From NCBI RefSeq assembly GCF_009870785.1, contig NZ_WTWX01000004.1, forward strand, positions 1 through 64,000: a DNA stretch of 64,000 nucleotides. Direction: 5' to 3'. A program made the position numbers and the translations under genes. Below the pieces are notes generated by a model. The model saw only the letters and a program-made list of their open reading frames with translations, did not search any database and was not told the origin of the DNA. Shown piece after piece: positions 7,516 through 16,022 of this stretch; the stretch's first letter is position 1; each line of letters starts with the position of its first letter. Source of the stretch: Paenibacillus sp. An7. GTDB lineage: Bacteria; Bacillota; Bacilli; Paenibacillales; Paenibacillaceae.

Positions 7516-8754
7516 ATGTTTAATGCGATATTTGTGACGTTCCAAGTGATCTTGGCGTTTCTTGCTGTGTATCAGTTTAGTTTTTCTCTGTTCGGTCTGA
7601 TTAAAAAGAAAAAGAAACAACAGTTTCCGCCGAACAAGTCATTTGCTGTATTGGTTGCTGCTCACAATGAGGCAGAAGTTATTGGAGCTTTGCTTGAGAA
7701 TATGAAGAAGCTTGATTATCCAAAAGAGTTGTACGATGTGTTTGTGATCTGTGACAACTGTACAGATAATACAGCTGAGATTGTTAGAGAACATGGAATG
7801 AATGCTTGTGTCAGAGTGAATCCAGAACAACGCGGTAAAGGTTATGCGATTGAATGGATGCTTAAAGAACTTTGGAGCATGCCAAAACAATATGATGCAA
7901 TCGTTATGTTTGACGCAGATAACTTGGCAGCTACAAATTTCCTTCAAGAAATGAATAATGATTTAAATCGCGGAGCTCGCGTTATTCAAGGATATATCGA
8001 TACTAAGAATCCAGAAGACTCTTGGATTACAGCTGCTTACGGTATTTCTTACTGGTATATTAACCGTTTGTGGCAGTTGTCCCGTCATAACCTGAATATG
8101 GCTAACTTTTTAGGTGGTACGGGCATGTGTTTTGAAAGTAAACTCCTTAAAGAAATGGGCTGGGGAGCTACATCCCTGGTAGAAGATCTTGAATTTACGA
8201 TGCGTGCTGTTGAACGTGATGTGTATCCTGTGTTCAACTATGACGCGAAGGTGTTCGATGAGAAGCCACTTACATTTAAAGCATCTGCAAGACAACGTCT
8301 ACGCTGGATGCAGGGTCACTTCACGGTAGCAAGAAGATATTTCTTCCCGCTGATTTGGAAGAGTATCAAGCAGGGCAGTTTGGTTAAATTTGACCTTGCT
8401 GTATATAGTGCGAACGTGTATGTCGTATTACTGACGTTTCTGATGACGGCGGTCAGCTTGATCGATATTACGTTGTTTAAAGGTCCGAATATCACTAATA
8501 TTTACGGATACTTGCCACTATGGGTAGGATTCACTGCTATTTTGGCAAATGTCGTGACGTTCCTGGCGTCTCTTGCACTGGAGAAGGTGAAAATCAAGAA
8601 GGTGTATACATCACTTATCTTGTTCCCGATCTATCTGTTATCCTGGTATCCAATTACGCTGTATGCGTTCTTTACACAGAATAACAAACAGTGGAGCCAC
8701 ACAAAGCATACAAGGGTTGTTCGATTGGAAGAAGTACAAAGCAAACAAGGATAA
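7516..8754 (+). CDS. Membrane GT2 glycosyltransferase (cellulose/PNAG synthase-like)
   Basis: This 412-aa processive-type family 2 glycosyltransferase probably polymerises or transfers sugars for a cell-surface polysaccharide. One membrane segment lies at residues 1-27, then the cytoplasmic GT domain with CDNCTDNT, MFDADN (DxD, about 135), the EDLEFTMR acceptor motif and QRLRWMQGH (QxxRW), then about three to four membrane segments after residue 290. The start ATG 7516 follows AGAGGGGGTAGCAGAGAACA, a good ribosome binding site set a little far. No other polysaccharide genes lie beside it, so it acts alone or with distant partners. A folded leader RNA precedes it, suggesting control at RNA level. 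Confidence 0.85.
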   Translation: MFNAIFVTFQVILAFLAVYQFSFSLFGLIKKKKKQQFPPNKSFAVLVAAHNEAEVIGALLENMKKLDYPKELYDVFVICDNCTDNTAEIVREHGMNACVRVNPEQRGKGYAIEWMLKELWSMPKQYDAIVMFDADNLAATNFLQEMNNDLNRGARVIQGYIDTKNPEDSWITAAYGISYWYINRLWQLSRHNLNMANFLGGTGMCFESKLLKEMGWGATSLVEDLEFTMRAVERDVYPVFNYDAKVFDEKPLTFKASARQRLRWMQGHFTVARRYFFPLIWKSIKQGSLVKFDLAVYSANVYVVLLTFLMTAVSLIDITLFKGPNITNIYGYLPLWVGFTAILANVVTFLASLALEKVKIKKVYTSLILFPIYLLSWYPITLYAFFTQNNKQWSHTKHTRVVRLEEVQSKQG

Positions 8755-8771
8755 AAAAATATATTTTATAC

Positions 8772-8800
8772 TTGACGGTTTTAATGAGCTGTGTTATATT
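8772..8800 (+). promoter_or_regulatory. Sigma-A promoter of the infC-rpmI-rplT operon
   Basis: TTGACG (8772-8777), 17-nt spacer, TATATT (8795-8800). It starts about 18 bases after the GT2 stop codon and gives a leader of roughly 195 nt before infC. Confidence 0.85.
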
Positions 8801-8805
8801 AATCA

Positions 8806-8990
8806 AGTGATTGTTTACGGAATCATAAGAAGAAGGCACGACTTCTCACCTGATCGGCTGAAGCTGACGGGTACGATCCCAATGATTTATGAAACTTGAT
8901 TTTTCATGAAGAATTGTCGATTGTTCAGGGATGTCGGTAGCCTACCGGCATCCCTATTTTTTTTCGAATGGGTATCGATAACGACATGGA
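8806..8990 (+). ncRNA. L20-type leader with attenuator
   Basis: The infC leader of Bacillota is bound by ribosomal protein L20, which favours premature termination when L20 is in excess. Here a strong terminator hairpin, AGGGATG...CATCCCT with CGGTAG/CTACCG (8927-8955), is followed by a U-run (8956-8964) 37 nt before the infC start. Upstream segments such as GAAGAAGGCACGACTTCTC can form competing stems. The assignment rests on position and terminator; the L20-binding mimic itself was not verified. Confidence 0.75.
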
Positions 8991-9001
8991 GGTGGACAGT
9001 T

Positions 9002-9511
9002 ATTAGTAAAGAACACATGATTAACGATGAAATTCGGTCGAAGGAAGTTCGTTTGGTTGGAGCTGAAGGGGAGCAAATTGGAATAACGCCAATTCGCGAA
9101 GCATTGCAGATGGCTGCGGATCTCAACTTAGACTTGGTGAATGTAGCACCGCAAGCGAAACCGCCGGTATGTCGTATTATGGACTACGGTAAGTTCCGTT
9201 ATGAGCAACAAAAGAAAGAAAAAGAAGCACGCAAGAATCAAAAGATTGTGGACATTAAGGAAGTATGGTTCCGTTCTAACATCGAGGAACACGACTACCA
9301 AACAAAACTTCGCAATGTAGTTAAGTTCTTGAAGGACGGCGACAAAGTGAAGTGCTCCGTCCGCTTCCGCGGACGTGAGATTGCCCATGCGGATATCGGT
9401 CAAAAGATTTTGGAACGCGTTAAAGCAGAAGTTGCTGAGATCAGCAGTATCGAACGTCAACCAAAACTCGAAGGTCGAAGCATGATTATGATTTTGGCTC
9501 CTAAAGCTTGA
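9002..9511 (+). CDS. infC: Translation initiation factor IF-3 (AUU start)
   Basis: IF-3 binds the 30S subunit, blocks premature 50S joining and checks the start codon. The product begins at an AUU codon (9002), nine bases after GGAGGTGG (8988-8995), exactly as in Bacillus subtilis where the rare start makes infC self-regulating. An ATG-initiated longer reading from 8906 runs through the attenuator and is not real; the in-frame ATG at 9017 lacks a proper spacing. Conserved stretches include INDEIRSKEVRL near the N-terminus, MDYGKFRYEQQKKEKEARK in the linker helix and GREIAHADIG in the C-terminal domain. Length 169 aa is normal. First gene of infC-rpmI-rplT. Confidence 0.95.
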   Translation: MSKEHMINDEIRSKEVRLVGAEGEQIGITPIREALQMAADLNLDLVNVAPQAKPPVCRIMDYGKFRYEQQKKEKEARKNQKIVDIKEVWFRSNIEEHDYQTKLRNVVKFLKDGDKVKCSVRFRGREIAHADIGQKILERVKAEVAEISSIERQPKLEGRSMIMILAPKA

Positions 9512-9541
9512 GCCAGTTAAACTTGGAGGAGGAAATACAAA

Positions 9542-9742
9542 ATGCCTAAAATGAAAACTCACAGCAGTCTGAAGGGTCGTTTCAAAATTACAGGTACTGG
9601 TAAAGTGAAACGTTACAAAGCATACAGAAATCACTTGCTTTCCCACAAATCCAAACGTACAAAACGCGTTCTTGCTGGTAGCCCTGTAATGGCACCTGGA
9701 GATGTTAAACGTTTGAAACAAGGTTTAGCTAACCTTAAATAG
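9542..9742 (+). CDS. rpmI: Ribosomal protein bL35
   Basis: This 66-aa basic protein of the large ribosomal subunit has the typical MPKMKTHSSLKGRFKITGTG start and KRTKRVLAG region. It is preceded by GGAGGAGGAAATACAA and lies 30 bp after infC, in the standard IF3-L35-L20 order. Confidence 0.97.
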   Translation: MPKMKTHSSLKGRFKITGTGKVKRYKAYRNHLLSHKSKRTKRVLAGSPVMAPGDVKRLKQGLANLK

Positions 9743-9815
9743 TCTTGTAATGCCAACAACTGCATGTAAGCAGTATAACTACTAAACATATATATTTTCT
9801 GGGAGGTCTTCTAAT

Positions 9816-10175
9816 ATGGCAAGAGTAAAGGGCGGATTCGTTGTTCGTCGTCGTCATAAAAAAGTATTGAAACTTGCTAAAGGTTATTTTGGTTCTAAAC
9901 ACCGTATCTTTAAAACTGCTAATGAACAAGTAATGAAATCCATGGTATATGCATACCGTGACCGTCGTACTACAAAACGTAACTTCCGTAAATTGTGGAT
10001 CGTTCGTATCAATGCTGCAGCTCGCATGAACGGATTGTCTTACAGCAAATTCATGCACGGTTTGAAACTCGCTGGAGTAGACATGAACCGTAAAATGCTC
10101 GCTGATCTTGCAGTGAACGATATCAATGCATTCAACTCTTTGGCTGTTGTAGCTAAAGAAAAAGTGAACGCATAA
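9816..10175 (+). CDS. rplT: Ribosomal protein bL20
   Basis: It is an early assembly protein of the 50S subunit that also represses its own operon by binding the infC leader. The 119-aa sequence shows the usual N-terminal basic tail ([19 protein letters not shown]) and the globular part with [18 protein letters not shown] and [14 protein letters not shown] ribosome binding site TGGGAGGTCTTCTAAT precedes ATG 9816. It is the last gene of the operon and is followed by a strong terminator. Confidence 0.97.
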   Translation: MARVKGGFVVRRRHKKVLKLAKGYFGSKHRIFKTANEQVMKSMVYAYRDRRTTKRNFRKLWIVRINAAARMNGLSYSKFMHGLKLAGVDMNRKMLADLAVNDINAFNSLAVVAKEKVNA

Positions 10176-10187
10176 TTCAACTATGTT

Positions 10188-10211
10188 GCCGCCGTTATAG
10201 GCGGCTTTTTT
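10188..10211 (+). terminator. Terminator of the rplT operon
   Basis: GCCGCC (10188-10193) pairs with GGCGGC (10200-10205), followed by six T residues. Confidence 0.9.
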
Positions 10212-10624
10212 ATGGACATATTCGGTCGTTTACATAAATAAACTAGGTCTTTTGATATAATGCACGAACCCTTGTTTTGATATAATACATAAAATAGTGC
10301 AAACAAAAATTAGAATTTTAGGGATTAAAAGGTGTAATAAAGATACTGGTATGGAAAGAAAAGTAACATGAAAATCACGTTAACGTGTTAAATTACGAAA
10401 GTAAAAACGCTTTCATTCTTTTTTTGCTATAAAAACTTAAAATTATGTAGTGAAACTGCTGGATTTTAAAAAAGGATGAATGTATAATCACACCTAGTAG
10501 GACAGACCTACTTGAACTTCTCAATTGCTTGACTAAAAGAGACCACGATTTTTATTCCTGTGGTACGTAGCAGAGTTGATGAAAGAATCAAGAAGGCAAT
10601 ATTTTAAGGGGGAACAATTCCAAG
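10212..10624 (+). promoter_or_regulatory. Upstream regulatory region of the nup-like importer
   Basis: This AT-rich stretch holds a 12-bp direct repeat TTTTGATATAAT at 10250-10261 and 10275-10286 (each carrying a -10-like TATAAT), a perfect 12-bp palindrome CACGTTAACGTG at 10376-10387, a partial CcpA-type cre match (AAACGCTTTCA near 10408), a clear -10 TATAAT at 10483-10488 without a good -35, and small hairpins AGTAGG/CCTACT and CCAC/GTGG before the start codon. No purine-riboswitch core is recognisable. There is no gene in it. Confidence 0.5.
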
Positions 10625-11656
10625 ATGAAGAAAGTATTGAGTTTGTCTCTAAGCATGATCCTTGCAGCATCAGTTGCTCTTGCCGGTTGCGGTAATGACA
10701 ACAACAGTAATTCGCAAGGTAGCGATGGTAACGAAGGAGCAGCAAAATCTGACGTGCAAATCGGTATGGTAACGGATGTCGGCGGTGTAAACGACAAATC
10801 GTTTAACCAATCTGCTTGGGAAGCTCTGCAAGCTGTAGAAGCGGAAACAGGCGCAAAAGTTAAATATTTGCAGAGTAAATCGGATAGTGACTATAACACA
10901 AACCTAAACGAGTTCGTACAAAACAATTATAATCTTACTTGGGGAATTGGCTTCCAACTTGCCGATGCAATTAAAACGGTAGCTGAACAAAACCCAGAAT
11001 CAAATCTAGCGATCATTGACAGCGTTGTTGATGCGCCAAATGTGAAATCTGTTACTTTTGCAGAAGAACAAGGTTCTTTCCTCGTAGGTGTGATCGCTGG
11101 TAAAATGACAAAAACAAATAAAGTTGGTTTTGTCGGCGGTATGAATAGTCCGCTTATCAAGAGATTCGAAGTTGGTTTCAGAGAAGGTGTTAAAGCTGTA
11201 AATCCGGATGCTAAGTTTATCCCTACGTACACTGGTAACTTTGATAAACCAGACGAAGGAAAAACGGCAGCAGCAACACTTTACAACGATGGAGTAGATA
11301 TTATTTTCCACGCTGCTGGTGCTACAGGTACTGGGGTGTTTAACGAAGGTCTCTCCCGTAAAAAATCCGGCCAAGATGTATGGGTAATTGGTGTAGATAA
11401 AGACCAATCTATCGAGTTTGGTGATGAAATCACACTGACGTCCATGATCAAAAAAGTAGACGAAGCAGTTAAAAAAGTATCACTTGAGTTAGTAAACGGT
11501 ACTTTCGAGGGTGGAGTTGAAGAACTTGACCTTGCTGACAACGCTGTAGGTGTTGCTGAGACTTCAACAGCTAACGTTCCTGAAGATGTTCTGAAACTCG
11601 TTGACGAGTATAAAGAAAAAATCATCAGCGGCGAAATTGTTGTTCCAACTGAGTAG
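10625..11656 (+). CDS. nupN: BMP-family nucleoside-binding lipoprotein (NupN-like)
   Basis: This 343-aa lipoprotein is the extracellular binding component of a nucleoside ABC importer (BmpA/PnrA family; in Bacillus subtilis NupN serves guanosine uptake). The signal peptide ends in the lipobox LAGC (Cys about 21), followed by a low-complexity Asn/Ser/Gly linker. Family motifs are GMVTDVGGVNDKSFNQSAWE and GFVGGMNSPLIKRFE. The start ATG 10625 follows AAGGGGGAACAATTCCAAG. The ATPase and two permease genes follow. A hairpin at 11724-11755 separates it from the ATPase gene and may raise the ratio of binding protein to transporter. Confidence 0.9.
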   Translation: MKKVLSLSLSMILAASVALAGCGNDNNSNSQGSDGNEGAAKSDVQIGMVTDVGGVNDKSFNQSAWEALQAVEAETGAKVKYLQSKSDSDYNTNLNEFVQNNYNLTWGIGFQLADAIKTVAEQNPESNLAIIDSVVDAPNVKSVTFAEEQGSFLVGVIAGKMTKTNKVGFVGGMNSPLIKRFEVGFREGVKAVNPDAKFIPTYTGNFDKPDEGKTAAATLYNDGVDIIFHAAGATGTGVFNEGLSRKKSGQDVWVIGVDKDQSIEFGDEITLTSMIKKVDEAVKKVSLELVNGTFEGGVEELDLADNAVGVAETSTANVPEDVLKLVDEYKEKIISGEIVVPTE

Positions 11657-11723
11657 TATAACTAAGTAGTTCAAGTATTACTGTTTCTTACGTAAAAGTA
11701 GATACGATGTAAATAAGCATAAT

Positions 11724-11755
11724 GACAAGGCTGGTTATTAGAACTAGCCTTGTTC
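11724..11755 (+). terminator. Intercistronic hairpin after nupN
   Basis: GACAAGGCTGGTT pairs with AACTAGCCTTGTTC but the following bases (TCACG) give only a weak U-tract. It probably acts as a leaky terminator or mRNA stabiliser that favours nupN over nupOPQ. Confidence 0.6.
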
Positions 11756-11804
11756 TCACGTCTAGGGCCATAATTACTAATAAATTCTATATAAGGGTGA
11801 TCTC

Positions 11805-13343
11805 ATGGGTGCAGCAACTCCTGTTGTAGAGTTAAAGCAAATTACAAAACGCTTCCCAGGTATTGTCGCCAATGATTCCATAAGTTTGCAGCTGCACAAG
11901 GGTGAAATCCATGCGCTGCTAGGGGAGAATGGTGCGGGTAAATCAACGTTAATGAATATTGTTTTTGGATTGTATCAGCCTGATGAAGGCAGTATCGAAG
12001 TTAACGGCAAGCCTGTATTAATTGATAGTCCAAACAAAGCAATTGAACTGGGGATTGGAATGGTCCATCAGCATTTTAAGCTGGTGCAACCTTTTACTGT
12101 AGCTGAGAATATTATACTGGGTTCTGAACCAAAAAAAGGGCTGGGTATTAACTATAAAAAGGCAGTAGCAGAGGTTACACGTTTATCAGAAATGTATGGT
12201 TTACAGGTAAATCCAAACGCTAAGATTGAAGATATATCTGTAGGTATGCAGCAACGTGTTGAAATTCTTAAAACACTGTATCGTGGAGCAGAAATTCTTA
12301 TTTTTGACGAACCAACAGCAGTACTAACACCACAGGAAATTACGGAATTGCTTGTGATTATGAAAAAACTCGTTGCTGAAGGCAAGTCCATTATTCTGAT
12401 TACTCATAAACTGAAAGAAATTATGGAGATTTCAGATAAGGTTACCATTATCCGCCGCGGAAAAGTGATTGACACGGTTAAAACATCCGAAACTTCTCCG
12501 AATGATCTAGCAGCTAAAATGGTAGGACGAGAAGTAACTTTTAAGGTAGATAAGAAACAAGCCGAGCCTAAGGAAATAGTTCTTGATATTCAAAATCTTA
12601 CATCCAAGAATCAAGATCACATCGCTGTTCTTGATCAATTGAACTTGCAAGTGCGAGCTGGCGAAATTGTCGGAATTGCCGGGGTAGACGGCAATGGTCA
12701 AAGTGAACTGATCGAGGCTATTACTGGACTGCGTAAAGTTGATTCAGGAAGTATCAAGCTCAATGGCAAAGAGATTAAGAATCAAACTCCTCGTAAGATT
12801 TCAGAGTCTGGTGTAGGCCATATACCGGAGGATCGTCATAAACATGGTTTGGTACTTGACTTCTCTGTAAGTGAAAATATGGTACTCGAATCTTACTACA
12901 AAGAACCATTTTTAAAGAAAGGTTTTCTGGATTTTAAAGAGATTGATAAGCATACGGTAAAATTGGTAGAAGCATTTGATGTAAGAACACCAAGCATTGA
13001 TACGAAATCTCGTGCACTCTCTGGTGGTAACCAGCAGAAAGCGATTATAGCGAGAGAAGTGAATAAAAATCCGGACCTGCTTATCGCTGCACAGCCGACA
13101 CGCGGACTTGACGTTGGTGCGATTGAATTCGTACAAAAACAACTCATTGCCCAGCGGGATCAAGGAAAAGCTGTTCTTCTTATTTCTTTTGAATTAGATG
13201 AAATTATGAATGTATCTGACCGGATCGCTGTTATCTATGAAGGACATATCGTAGGTGAAGTACTGCCAGAGGAAACAAACGATCAAGAACTCGGACTTAT
13301 GATGGCAGGCAGCATGAAGAAGAGAGGTGCAGCGGGTGAATAA
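11805..13343 (+). CDS. nupO: Nucleoside ABC transporter ATP-binding protein (NupO-like)
   Basis: This 512-aa ATPase has two ABC domains in one chain, the layout of sugar/nucleoside importers (RbsA/YufO type). The first half has Walker A GENGAGKST (about 39-47), signature ISVGMQQRVEIL and Walker B ILIFDEPTAVLT; the second has GVDGNGQSE in place of a strict P-loop and ALSGGNQQKAI with LLIAAQPTRGLDVG. The degenerate second site is usual for the family. The start ATG 11805 follows AAGGGTGATCTC. Its last codons contain the ribosome binding site of the first permease gene, so they are translationally coupled. Confidence 0.92.
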   Translation: MGAATPVVELKQITKRFPGIVANDSISLQLHKGEIHALLGENGAGKSTLMNIVFGLYQPDEGSIEVNGKPVLIDSPNKAIELGIGMVHQHFKLVQPFTVAENIILGSEPKKGLGINYKKAVAEVTRLSEMYGLQVNPNAKIEDISVGMQQRVEILKTLYRGAEILIFDEPTAVLTPQEITELLVIMKKLVAEGKSIILITHKLKEIMEISDKVTIIRRGKVIDTVKTSETSPNDLAAKMVGREVTFKVDKKQAEPKEIVLDIQNLTSKNQDHIAVLDQLNLQVRAGEIVGIAGVDGNGQSELIEAITGLRKVDSGSIKLNGKEIKNQTPRKISESGVGHIPEDRHKHGLVLDFSVSENMVLESYYKEPFLKKGFLDFKEIDKHTVKLVEAFDVRTPSIDTKSRALSGGNQQKAIIAREVNKNPDLLIAAQPTRGLDVGAIEFVQKQLIAQRDQGKAVLLISFELDEIMNVSDRIAVIYEGHIVGEVLPEETNDQELGLMMAGSMKKRGAAGE

Positions 13344-14415
13344 TGTATTGAAATGGTTTACGAAGGACTCATTTATATATCCTGTAGTCGCTATTGTTAT
13401 GGGGCTGTTCTTGGGTGCATTCGTTATGCTGATCGGTGGATATAATCCCATTACGGCTTATGGTGCACTGATTGATAAAGTTTTTGGAAGTACCTATAAC
13501 TTTGGTGAGGCAATTCGTGAAATGACTCCGCTCCTTATGACGGGTCTGGCTTTTGCTTTTGCATCAAGAGCAGGTTTGTTTAATATCGGGGCTGAGGGTC
13601 AGTATATCGTAGGTATGACCGCAGCTACGTTTATCGGAATTAAATTTACTAGTTTACCCGTAATTATTCATGCACCGCTTGCGCTCATTGCTGGGGCAAT
13701 TGCAGGTGGGCTTTGGGCTTCTGTAGCGGGTTTTCTTAAAGCGAAACGCGGAGTTAACGAAGTTATCACTAGTATTATGATGAACTGGATTGCTCTTTAT
13801 TTGGCTAATCTGGTAGTTAGACAGTTCCTGCTTATGCCTGGTGAGAATCGTTCTGAGCAAATTCAACCTAGTGCGTCCATCGCGATTGGCTGGTTGTCTG
13901 AACTTATGAACAATTCACGTGTTCACTGGGGAACGTTAATTGCTATTGTAGCAGCCTTGTTTTTCTATATTTTCATGTGGAAGACGAAACAAGGTTTTGA
14001 GCTGCGCGCCGTTGGTTTTAACCAACATGCCGCAGAATATGCCGGTATGAAAGTAAACCGAAATGTAGTAAAAGCGATGTTTATCAGTGGGATCTTTGCT
14101 GGTCTTGGAGGTGCGTTCCAAGTACTTGGGGTATTTGGATATCAAACCGTGTTCCAAGGTTCTCCAGGTATCGGATTTGACGGAATTGCCGTTGCTCTGA
14201 TTGGTATGAATCATCCACTTGGTGTTGTACTAGGAGCCATTTTATTTGGCGGATTAACCTATGGTTCTTCCGGAATGAGCTTTGCTGCGGATGTTCCACC
14301 GGAATTGATCCGAATCGTAATCGGTTCGATCATCTTCTTTATAGCTGCACAAGGGATTGTGCGCTGGGTGCTTAAACCCTTTAACTCCAAGCGCAAGAAA
14401 GAGAAGGTGTTGTAA
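13336..14415 (+). CDS. nupP: Nucleoside ABC transporter permease (NupP-like)
   Basis: This 359-aa inner-membrane permease of the BPD_transp_2 family has about eight to nine hydrophobic segments and the family stretches FNIGAEGQYIVGM and GFNQHAAEYAGM. I place the start at GTG 13336, eight bases after AGAGG; a GTG at 13327 would lie within the ribosome binding site. It overlaps the end of nupO by 8 bp. It pairs with the next permease to form the membrane channel of the importer. Confidence 0.9.
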   Translation: MNNVLKWFTKDSFIYPVVAIVMGLFLGAFVMLIGGYNPITAYGALIDKVFGSTYNFGEAIREMTPLLMTGLAFAFASRAGLFNIGAEGQYIVGMTAATFIGIKFTSLPVIIHAPLALIAGAIAGGLWASVAGFLKAKRGVNEVITSIMMNWIALYLANLVVRQFLLMPGENRSEQIQPSASIAIGWLSELMNNSRVHWGTLIAIVAALFFYIFMWKTKQGFELRAVGFNQHAAEYAGMKVNRNVVKAMFISGIFAGLGGAFQVLGVFGYQTVFQGSPGIGFDGIAVALIGMNHPLGVVLGAILFGGLTYGSSGMSFAADVPPELIRIVIGSIIFFIAAQGIVRWVLKPFNSKRKKEKVL

Positions 14416-14417
14416 AC

Positions 14418-15392
14418 ATGGACTTCATAACCCTTTCTGGACAACTGATTAATACTACACTCGTTTTCGCAACTGCGCTTGTTTTTGCTGCGCTAGGCGG
14501 TATTTTTTCCGAGCGTTCCGGGGTAACAAATCTCGGGATCGAAGGTTTTATGATTTTCGGAGCTTTTGCAGCAGGTGTTACGGCTCACTATGCACAAGAT
14601 GCAGGCATGTCAGGAGGATCCGCAGCGGTGATCGGTCTTATTGCTGCTGCCGTATTCGGACTGATTGTATCTCTTATTCACGCTGTAGCTTCGATTACAT
14701 TTAAAGCAGACCAGATTATTAGTGGTATCGTTATTAACTTCCTGGCTGCCGGTAGTACCCTGTATATGGTTAAATTACTCTTTGATGGTTCGGGAGAAAC
14801 TCCGCTTATTTTAGGCTTTGAAAAATGGGATCCAACTTTGTTCGGTATAAAGTTAGCTGAAATTCCGTTCTTTGGAAGTGTGTTTATTAATCATTATCCG
14901 ACTACGTTCTTGGCTATATTGTTCGTTATTATTGCTTACTACTTCCTGTATAAAACGCCTTATGGACTGCGTCTTCGTTCTGTCGGGGAGCACCCTAGTG
15001 CGGCAGATACAATGGGAATTAACGTAACGAAATATAGATATGTTGCGGTTATGGTTAGTGGAGCACTAGCGGCGATTGGTGGTGCAACGCTGACTCTTAC
15101 TACAACGGGAGTATTCTCACACAATACCATTTCCGGACAAGGATACATTGCGATTGCTGCGATGATTTTTGGTAAATGGAATCCGATTGGTGCATTTGGC
15201 GCTGCCATGTTCTTCGGATTGTCTCAAGCCGTTCGTAACTATATTCAAATATTCGAATGGTCTCAGGCTATTCCCCAGGAAATTATTTTCATGCTGCCGT
15301 ATGTACTTACCATTGTCGTACTGGTCGCTGCCGTAGGTCGCTCTTCTGCTCCTGCTGCACTCGGTCAACCATACGATCCAGGCAAGCGATAA
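14418..15392 (+). CDS. nupQ: Nucleoside ABC transporter permease (NupQ-like)
   Basis: The second permease (324 aa), again BPD_transp_2, shows about eight to nine membrane segments and the paired family motifs NLGIEGFMIFG near residue 38 and VGEHPSAADTMGI. It starts 2 nt after the nupP stop, with GAGAAGGTG as ribosome binding site inside the end of nupP. The nupN-O-P-Q order matches yufNOPQ of Bacillus subtilis. A strong terminator follows. Confidence 0.9.
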   Translation: MDFITLSGQLINTTLVFATALVFAALGGIFSERSGVTNLGIEGFMIFGAFAAGVTAHYAQDAGMSGGSAAVIGLIAAAVFGLIVSLIHAVASITFKADQIISGIVINFLAAGSTLYMVKLLFDGSGETPLILGFEKWDPTLFGIKLAEIPFFGSVFINHYPTTFLAILFVIIAYYFLYKTPYGLRLRSVGEHPSAADTMGINVTKYRYVAVMVSGALAAIGGATLTLTTTGVFSHNTISGQGYIAIAAMIFGKWNPIGAFGAAMFFGLSQAVRNYIQIFEWSQAIPQEIIFMLPYVLTIVVLVAAVGRSSAPAALGQPYDPGKR

Positions 15393-15417
15393 TTTGGGAT
15401 TCGAAAATGGACAGATA

Positions 15418-15461
15418 ACCCGAAGGTGTTCACATTCATGTGTACATCTTCGGGTTTTTTT
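15418..15461 (+). terminator. Terminator of the nup-like operon
   Basis: ACCCGAAG pairs with CTTCGGG, with an inner CACAT/ATGTG stem, followed by seven T residues. Confidence 0.9.
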
Positions 15462-15543
15462 GTACATGCAGGACATAGGAACAGGCAAATCTCTGATCTA
15501 TGAATAGTATAATATTGAATTCTACTCAGAAGGAGGGAGAAAG

Positions 15544-15972
15544 ATGAGTAAATCTGTGAGCGCTAATGAAGCGAAAAAATGGATTGGACAGGAAATTATA
15601 GCTGTTCGGAAAGATGGAACACAGGTAGCGGGCAAGCTCGTATCTGTAACGGGTAATAAACTTATACTCGAACCAGTGGGCGGAAAAGAGGCAGGTACCC
15701 GGGCTATTCTTCCTTTGGTATTATTTGATCTTCTCGCAATTGGAACATTACCTTTTGCAGGCGGCGGCTTTGGCGGTCCATTTGGCGGTGGAGGATACCA
15801 AGGCGGTTATAATGGAGGAGGATACCAGGGTGGAGGATATCCTGGCGGCGGTTATGGCTACGGAGGCAAACCAGGCGGAGGTTATGGATATGGCCCAGGT
15901 CCAGGACCGGGTCCAGGCCCAGGCCCAGGTTTTGGAGGAGGATATGGATTTAAAAATAAATTTTTCTACTAG
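15544..15972 (+). CDS. Gly/Pro/Tyr-rich protein with an SH3/LSm-like N-terminal domain
   Basis: I do not recognise a named family. Residues 1-65 read like a small beta-barrel (WIGQEIIAVRKDGTQVAGKL, then VTGNKLILEPV), as in LSm or SH3-type folds. From residue 74 on the protein is almost only Gly, Tyr, Pro and Gln: GGGYQGG-type repeats followed by a run of Gly-Pro pairs and an aromatic, lysine-containing end. Such tails occur in spore coat and surface proteins of Bacillales, so a structural or envelope role is possible. The start ATG 15544 follows AGAAGGAGGGAGAAAG. It is monocistronic between the nup operon terminator and a convergent acetyltransferase gene. Confidence 0.75.
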   Translation: MSKSVSANEAKKWIGQEIIAVRKDGTQVAGKLVSVTGNKLILEPVGGKEAGTRAILPLVLFDLLAIGTLPFAGGGFGGPFGGGGYQGGYNGGGYQGGGYPGGGYGYGGKPGGGYGYGPGPGPGPGPGPGFGGGYGFKNKFFY

Positions 15973-16022
15973 GAATCCATTTCATCATACCTGATTCCTG
16001 CAAGTCATTCGTTTCAATCATT

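Noticed and set aside
9128..9721. 197-codon ORF antisense to infC-rpmI
   Set aside because: Mirror of two certain genes and no ribosome binding site.
10400..10416. CcpA cre site upstream of nupN
   Set aside because: Only the right half matches well; two mismatches in conserved positions on the left make it weak.
10300..10620. Purine riboswitch before the nup-like operon
   Set aside because: The conserved TATAATCCTGATAAT / GTTTCTACC core is missing; only AT-rich DNA and small hairpins are present.
15766..15950. Tandem repeats as a CRISPR or VNTR array
   Set aside because: The repeats are in frame and encode Gly-Tyr and Gly-Pro runs; there are no spacers.
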